This document shows, in pieces, positions 60,041-64,000 of a stretch of 64,000 nucleotides of DNA. The number at the start of each line of letters is the position of its first letter. Within the stretch, counting starts at the first letter, position 1. Below the pieces are notes generated by a model. The model saw nothing but the letters and a program-made list of their open reading frames with translations, had not been told where the DNA came from and searched no databases. The translations under genes and the position numbers were made by a program. The stretch is from Geminicoccaceae bacterium (GTDB lineage: Bacteria > Pseudomonadota > Alphaproteobacteria > Geminicoccales > Geminicoccaceae), in assembly GCA_028285265.1 (NCBI GenBank), contig JANQPX010000049.1:124001-188000 (forward strand), read 5' to 3'.

Positions 60041-62385
60041 GCGTGCCCTCTGAACACGCGGACGGACTTGCTGACGGCATCGAGCTCCGGATCTCAGGGA
60101 CGGTTCAGGGGGTCGGTTTTAGGCCGCTGGTCAGCAGGCTGGCCCAGGATATCGCTCTTGCCGGTGACGTAAAAAACACCTCCGAAGGCGTCTTGATCCG
60201 TCTGTTTGGACCATCTGAGAAGATGGATCGTTTCATTCGGAGACTTAAAGAGGAACCGCCGGGTCTAGCAAGGATCGAGACTGTCGAGCAGCGTCACATC
60301 GTTGACCGTGCGCCATCTGGCTTTCGCATCCTCGAAAGCACGAAGAGCCATCCTGAGACAGCGATTGCAGCGGATGCAGCGGTCTGTAAGGATTGCGTCC
60401 GTGAGTTGTTTGATCCGGCGGACCGCCGCTTTCGATATCCGTTCTTGAACTGCACCCAATGCGGGCCGCGCTATTCGATTCAGCAGGCCGTTCCCTATGA
60501 CCGCGCATCGACGACGATGGGCGGTTTTCCGATGTGCGATGACTGTTTGGCGGAGTACAGAAATCCCGCCGATCGTCGCTTCCATGCCGAGGCCACAGCC
60601 TGCCCCCAATGTGGACCGCAACTTTGGTTGGAGCGTGTCAATCATCCGGCCATCCATTATCGAGGCGACGAGGCGCTTCAAACCGCTCGCCATCTCTTGC
60701 TGCAAAACAAGATCGTCGCGATTAAGGGACTCGGGGGTTTTCATCTCGCCTGCCGTACTAATGACGATGCGGTCGCCCGATTAAGAGAAAGAAAACGAAG
60801 GCCAAGAAAGCCGTTAGCGCTGATGGTGCGAGACAGCGAGGCGGCGGCGGCGATCGTCGAACTGACGGGCGCCTCGATAAAGGTGCTCGAAAGCGTCGAG
60901 GCTCCAATCGTCCTCGCACGCCTTAAACCCAACACACGCCTGTCTTCGGCGATCGCACCCGGTCTCGATCAGGTCGGCGTGATGCTGCCCTATACGCCCT
61001 TGCATGCCTTGCTCTTTGAGCATCTCGACGAGCCCTTAGTGATGACGAGTGGCAATGCTCGTGGTGATCCGCAGATCGTCGACAATGACCAAGCGCGTCG
61101 CGATCTTGGCGCCATTGCCGATGCATTCTTGATGCACGATCGACCGATTGCCAGTCGCATTGACGATAGCCTTGTGCAGATGGTCGGCGACCAGATCCAA
61201 ACCCTTCGGCGTGCCCGTGGTTATGCGTCAAGACCGTTGCGGCTGCCAGCGGGCTTTCCTGTTGATCATCCGGACGTTCTGGCCATGGGGGGCGACATCA
61301 AAAACGCCATCGCTGTCGCTCAGCGTGGATCGGTGACACTCTCGCCTTACGTCGGCGATCTCGAGCAAGCCAAGACCTTCGAGGACCTCAAGCGCTTGAT
61401 CGAGGTCACCTTGGGCCGGCTTGATAGCAAGCCTGATATCGTCGCCATGGACAACCATCCGTCCTACCGTTCGAGCGAATGGGGACAGCAGCAGGCAACG
61501 ACGCTAGGGGCAGCGCTGATCGCTATTCAGCATCACCACGCCCATGCGGCGGCCTGCATGGTCGAGCATGATGTGCCATTGGACCATCCGCCCATCGCTG
61601 CCATCGTTCTGGACGGGCTCGGCATGGGCGAAGAGGGCGCTCTTTGGGGCGGTGAGATTCTGCTTTCGGACTATCGCTCTTTTAGGCGCATCGCTTGCCT
61701 TAAGGCGGCACCATTGCTCGGCGGCGACCAAGCAGCGCGTGAACCTTGGCGCAACTTGATGGCACAACTTCTTGTCGCTTTCGGCCCGTCTGAGCGCTGG
61801 CCTTCATCCCTGGGAAGTCTGTTAACGTCCAGGCCCGTGGATCTTTTGGCGGATGCTTGGCGTGTTGGGCTGAATGCGCCTGACTGCACGTCGGCGGGAC
61901 GCCTCTTTGATGCCGTTGCCGCCTCGTTAAATCTCGTCCCGGAGCGACAGGATTATGAGGGCGAAGCGGCTATGCGTCTTCAAGCGCTTGCAACCGACTG
62001 GCTGAGTGAGAACGAGCAGCCTGACGGCTACCCCGTTGCCATGACCCGGGACGGCGACGGGCCCATCTGCATCGATCCGACATACCTCTGGCAGGCACTT
62101 GCTGACGACCTCTCCGTTGCTGCACCCGCTGGCTATATCGCTGTTCGCTTTCATCTTGCCTTGGCTGAGGCGTTGACGGGTGCCCTCTCGAATGACGCAA
62201 TCCCCCATCGAACAACGGTCGCCCTTTCTGGTGGAGTCTGCCAGAATGTATTGTTGGCCAAACTTTTGCGGCAAAGACTTGTTGGGGCCGGCTTTAAGGT
62301 GCTGGAATCGCGAGCATTGCCGGCCAACGATGGTGGATTGGCAGTTGGTCAGGCGGCCATTGCGATAGCGCGGTCGATAGCGTGA
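60037..62385 (+). CDS. hypF: Carbamoyltransferase HypF
   Basis: A 782-residue HypF, the enzyme that makes thiocyanate-precursor for the cyanide ligands of the NiFe centre from carbamoyl phosphate. Domains in order: acylphosphatase-like (about 10-100, ISGTVQGVGFRPLVSRLAQD), two zinc fingers (CKDCVRELF...NCTQCGPRYS and CDDCLAEY...ACPQCGPQ), a YrdC-like domain (about 215-390, IVAIKGLGGFHLAC) and a Kae1-like domain (about 410-782, QHHHAHAAACMVEHDVPL, LDGLGMGEEGALWGGEIL, ALSGGVCQNVLLAKLL). The length matches the family. It overlaps the protease gene. Confidence 0.96.
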   Translation: MSVPSEHADGLADGIELRISGTVQGVGFRPLVSRLAQDIALAGDVKNTSEGVLIRLFGPSEKMDRFIRRLKEEPPGLARIETVEQRHIVDRAPSGFRILESTKSHPETAIAADAAVCKDCVRELFDPADRRFRYPFLNCTQCGPRYSIQQAVPYDRASTTMGGFPMCDDCLAEYRNPADRRFHAEATACPQCGPQLWLERVNHPAIHYRGDEALQTARHLLLQNKIVAIKGLGGFHLACRTNDDAVARLRERKRRPRKPLALMVRDSEAAAAIVELTGASIKVLESVEAPIVLARLKPNTRLSSAIAPGLDQVGVMLPYTPLHALLFEHLDEPLVMTSGNARGDPQIVDNDQARRDLGAIADAFLMHDRPIASRIDDSLVQMVGDQIQTLRRARGYASRPLRLPAGFPVDHPDVLAMGGDIKNAIAVAQRGSVTLSPYVGDLEQAKTFEDLKRLIEVTLGRLDSKPDIVAMDNHPSYRSSEWGQQQATTLGAALIAIQHHHAHAAACMVEHDVPLDHPPIAAIVLDGLGMGEEGALWGGEILLSDYRSFRRIACLKAAPLLGGDQAAREPWRNLMAQLLVAFGPSERWPSSLGSLLTSRPVDLLADAWRVGLNAPDCTSAGRLFDAVAASLNLVPERQDYEGEAAMRLQALATDWLSENEQPDGYPVAMTRDGDGPICIDPTYLWQALADDLSVAAPAGYIAVRFHLALAEALTGALSNDAIPHRTTVALSGGVCQNVLLAKLLRQRLVGAGFKVLESRALPANDGGLAVGQAAIAIARSIA

Positions 62386-62401
62386 ATCAGGAGCATAGCT
62401 G

Positions 62402-62695
62402 ATGTGTTTGGGCATACCCGGAAAAGTCACGCGTATTGTCGATGCTGAGCGTTATCTCGCGATCGTCGATGTCTCGGGCGTTTCTCGCGAGACCAACGTC
62501 ATTTGCGTTGCTGAGGAGGGGAAACCGCTAGAGGAACTCATCGGCTCTTGGGTTTTGTTGCATGTTGGCTTCGCCATGAGCCGGATCGATGAGGAAGAGG
62601 CGAAAAAGACACTCGACGTGCTCGAGCAACTTGGCGACGTTCAGGACGAGTTGCAGGCTATGCGCGACAGCGCACGACCTGGAAACGGCGCATGA
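62402..62695 (+). CDS. hypC: Hydrogenase assembly chaperone HypC
   Basis: A 97-residue HypC/HupF-type chaperone that carries the Fe(CN)2CO unit from HypD to the large subunit. It begins MCLGIPGKV, where the Cys directly after the initiator Met is the conserved Fe ligand, and has the OB-like barrel GSWVLLHVGFAMSRIDEEEA. GGAG lies seven bases upstream of ATG 62402. It overlaps hypD by four bases. Confidence 0.96.
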   Translation: MCLGIPGKVTRIVDAERYLAIVDVSGVSRETNVICVAEEGKPLEELIGSWVLLHVGFAMSRIDEEEAKKTLDVLEQLGDVQDELQAMRDSARPGNGA

Positions 62696-63837
62696 AGTTC
62701 GCAACAGAATTTCGGGATCCCGCAAAAGCGAAAAAGGTGCTCGCGGCGATCGAGCGCACGCTTCGTGGCATCGAGCTGCCAGAGAACCGTCCGTTGCACA
62801 TCATGGAAGTTTGCGGCGGACACACTCATTCGGTCTTTCGTTATGGCCTGCATGAGTTGGTGCCTGACGCCATCGAGTTCGTCCACGGGCCGGGATGTCC
62901 GGTCTGCGTTCTGCCTATGGGCCGTGTCGATGACTGTATTGCGATCGCTGAGCGCAAGGACGTTATCTTCACAACCTTTGGCGACGCCATGCGTGTGCCT
63001 GGGTCGAAAAAGAGCCTGATGCAGGCCAAGGCTGAAGGCGCCGATATTCGTATGGTCTATTCGCCCCTCGACGCGCTCGACTTGGCCCGTCACTATCCCG
63101 ATCGCGAAATCGTCTTCTTCGGCCTTGGATTTGAGACGACGATGCCGTCGACGGCGCTCACCATCCTCGAAGCGGAAAGAGACGACGTTCAAAATTTCTC
63201 GATGATCTGCCAACACATCACGATCATCCCGACGCTGAAAGCTCTGCTTGACGATCCCGATACCGAGATCGATGGATTTATAGGGCCAGGCCATGTCAGC
63301 ATGGTTATTGGTATCGACGGCTACCGCTTCATCGCCGAGACGCACAAGAAGCCTCTTGTGGTCGCTGGCTTCGAACCATTGGATATCTTGCAATCGCTCT
63401 GGATGGTGCTTGTACAGCTCGAAGAAAGACGTGCTGCTGTCGAGAACCAATATGCCAGGGTTGTGCCGCATGCAGGGAACCCGGCGGCGCTCGCAGCGAT
63501 CGATCGGGTGTTCGCGCCTCGTGACCAGATGGAATGGCGTGGGCTAGGCATGATTCCACAATCGGGCGCTTGTATTCGCAAGGCCTATGCCAAGTTTGAT
63601 GCGGAGAAGAAATTCGGTCTCGTTCCCGCCAATGTCCCGGATCCGGAGATCTGCCGCTGCGGTGAGGTGGTCAAGGGGCAGATGAAACCAGCCCAATGTC
63701 CGGCCTTTGGGAAGGCTTGCACGCCCGACGTGCCACTTGGCGCCTTGATGGTGTCGTCAGAAGGCGCCTGCGCCGCTCATTACCGCTATGCCAGGCAAGG
63801 ATTGCCGGAACAATCGAATGCTGCCTTGGACGCTTGA
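62692..63837 (+). CDS. hypD: Hydrogenase maturation protein HypD
   Basis: A 381-residue iron-sulfur protein that assembles the Fe(CN)2CO group together with HypC and HypE. Motifs: the CGGHTHSVFRYG Fe-binding Cys region, GPGCPVCVLPMGRVDD, FGLGFETTMPSTA, and the C-terminal [4Fe-4S] Cys set in CRCGEVVKGQMKPAQCPAFGKACTPDVPLGALMVSSEGACAAHYRY. It starts in the hypC stop and its end is followed directly by hypE. Confidence 0.96.
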   Translation: MKFATEFRDPAKAKKVLAAIERTLRGIELPENRPLHIMEVCGGHTHSVFRYGLHELVPDAIEFVHGPGCPVCVLPMGRVDDCIAIAERKDVIFTTFGDAMRVPGSKKSLMQAKAEGADIRMVYSPLDALDLARHYPDREIVFFGLGFETTMPSTALTILEAERDDVQNFSMICQHITIIPTLKALLDDPDTEIDGFIGPGHVSMVIGIDGYRFIAETHKKPLVVAGFEPLDILQSLWMVLVQLEERRAAVENQYARVVPHAGNPAALAAIDRVFAPRDQMEWRGLGMIPQSGACIRKAYAKFDAEKKFGLVPANVPDPEICRCGEVVKGQMKPAQCPAFGKACTPDVPLGALMVSSEGACAAHYRYARQGLPEQSNAALDA

Positions 63838-64000
63838 ATGAGTGATGACCGACCGCGCGTGACGATGGCCCATGGTGCTGGAGGTCGCGCGATGCGCGCG
63901 TTGATCGACGACATCTTTCTCGATGCCTTCTCCGGTGGTGCGATCCTCCATGCAGAGGATCAGGCACTGCTCGATATTGATCCGCTTCGTCAAGCCGGAG
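63838..64000 (+). CDS. hypE: Hydrogenase maturation protein HypE (3' truncated by window end)
   Basis: Only the first 54 residues are in the window. ATG 63838 abuts the hypD stop. The sequence VTMAHGAGGRAMRALIDDIFLDAFSGGAIL is the conserved N-terminus of HypE, the AIR-synthase-like enzyme that dehydrates the carbamoyl group passed from HypF to give cyanide. The rest lies beyond the window, as would any hypA or hypB, which are not seen here. Confidence 0.9.
   Translation, partial: MSDDRPRVTMAHGAGGRAMRALIDDIFLDAFSGGAILHAEDQALLDIDPLRQAG

Noticed and set aside
1..64000. tRNA, rRNA, CRISPR arrays, insertion sequences, integrases
   Set aside because: None could be recognised by reading; no direct-repeat arrays or transposase-like proteins were seen. 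A dedicated tRNA search was not possible.

Overview
This 64 kb window is GC-rich (high fifties to about 60% by eye) and densely coded. Type I secretion genes, class III cyclase/TPR, FCD-type GntR and polyamine/branched-chain ABC importers, and many short-overlap operons starting with GTG or TTG, suggest an alphaproteobacterium of the Rhizobiales/Rhodospirillales kind. I cannot name the species. I saw no rRNA, tRNA, CRISPR array, transposase or phage gene; the window reads as chromosomal metabolic DNA.

Layout. 1-2.8 kb: end of a type I secretion operon (ABC ATPase, HlyD-type adaptor, an Arg-rich unknown). 3-6.7 kb, minus strand: small unknowns, an adenylate cyclase/TPR protein and a metallo-beta-lactamase-fold hydrolase. 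6.8-16.8 kb: a GntR regulator followed by a spermidine/putrescine-type ABC importer, an MGT-type glycosyltransferase, two DUF861 cupins, an aldehyde dehydrogenase and a saccharopine-dehydrogenase-like enzyme, probably one catabolic operon. 17-19.8 kb: a WYL regulator with a perfect palindromic operator, a small monooxygenase-fold protein and an AlkC/AlkD-type repair protein.

19.8-36.9 kb: the most unusual region. An FCD GntR regulator, a glutamate-synthase-like trio (class II amidotransferase, GXGXG protein, FMN synthase domain) like N-methylglutamate synthase, a sarcosine-oxidase-like flavoprotein and a glutamine-synthetase-like amine ligase flank a bacterial microcompartment (BMC) operon. 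That operon has three shell proteins (BMC-P, BMC-H, BMC-T), a CoA-acylating aldehyde dehydrogenase, an octopine-dehydrogenase-like enzyme, a malate-dehydrogenase-like enzyme with an N-terminal extension, and a RidA protein. A Liv-type importer follows. Three intergenic sites related to TGTAT-N5-ATACA tie the parts into one apparent regulon. My reading is an amine-degrading metabolosome: import, glutamylation, conversion to an N-substituted glutamate, oxidative release of an aldehyde, and capture of the aldehyde as acyl-CoA inside the shell. The substrate is unknown.

37-51.5 kb: a molybdenum hydroxylase pair (2Fe-2S and Mo subunits) with an AraC regulator; a FmdE-like protein, a GST and a FecBCD-type ABC importer; an MFS exporter; a peptide/nickel-type ABC importer lacking ATPases; a gamma-glutamylcyclotransferase-like protein; and a flippase-like membrane protein.

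51.6-64 kb: a [NiFe]-hydrogenase locus. A CooC-like ATPase and a MerR regulator precede a MerR-type promoter, a small subunit with no Tat signal, five consecutive single-pass membrane proteins, the large subunit, a degenerate maturation-protease relative, a Cys/His-rich protein, a Rieske-like protein lacking one His ligand, the true maturation protease, and hypF, hypC, hypD and the start of hypE. The subunits most resemble high-affinity group 1h/1l-type uptake hydrogenases, so the organism probably scavenges H2 alongside organic amines.
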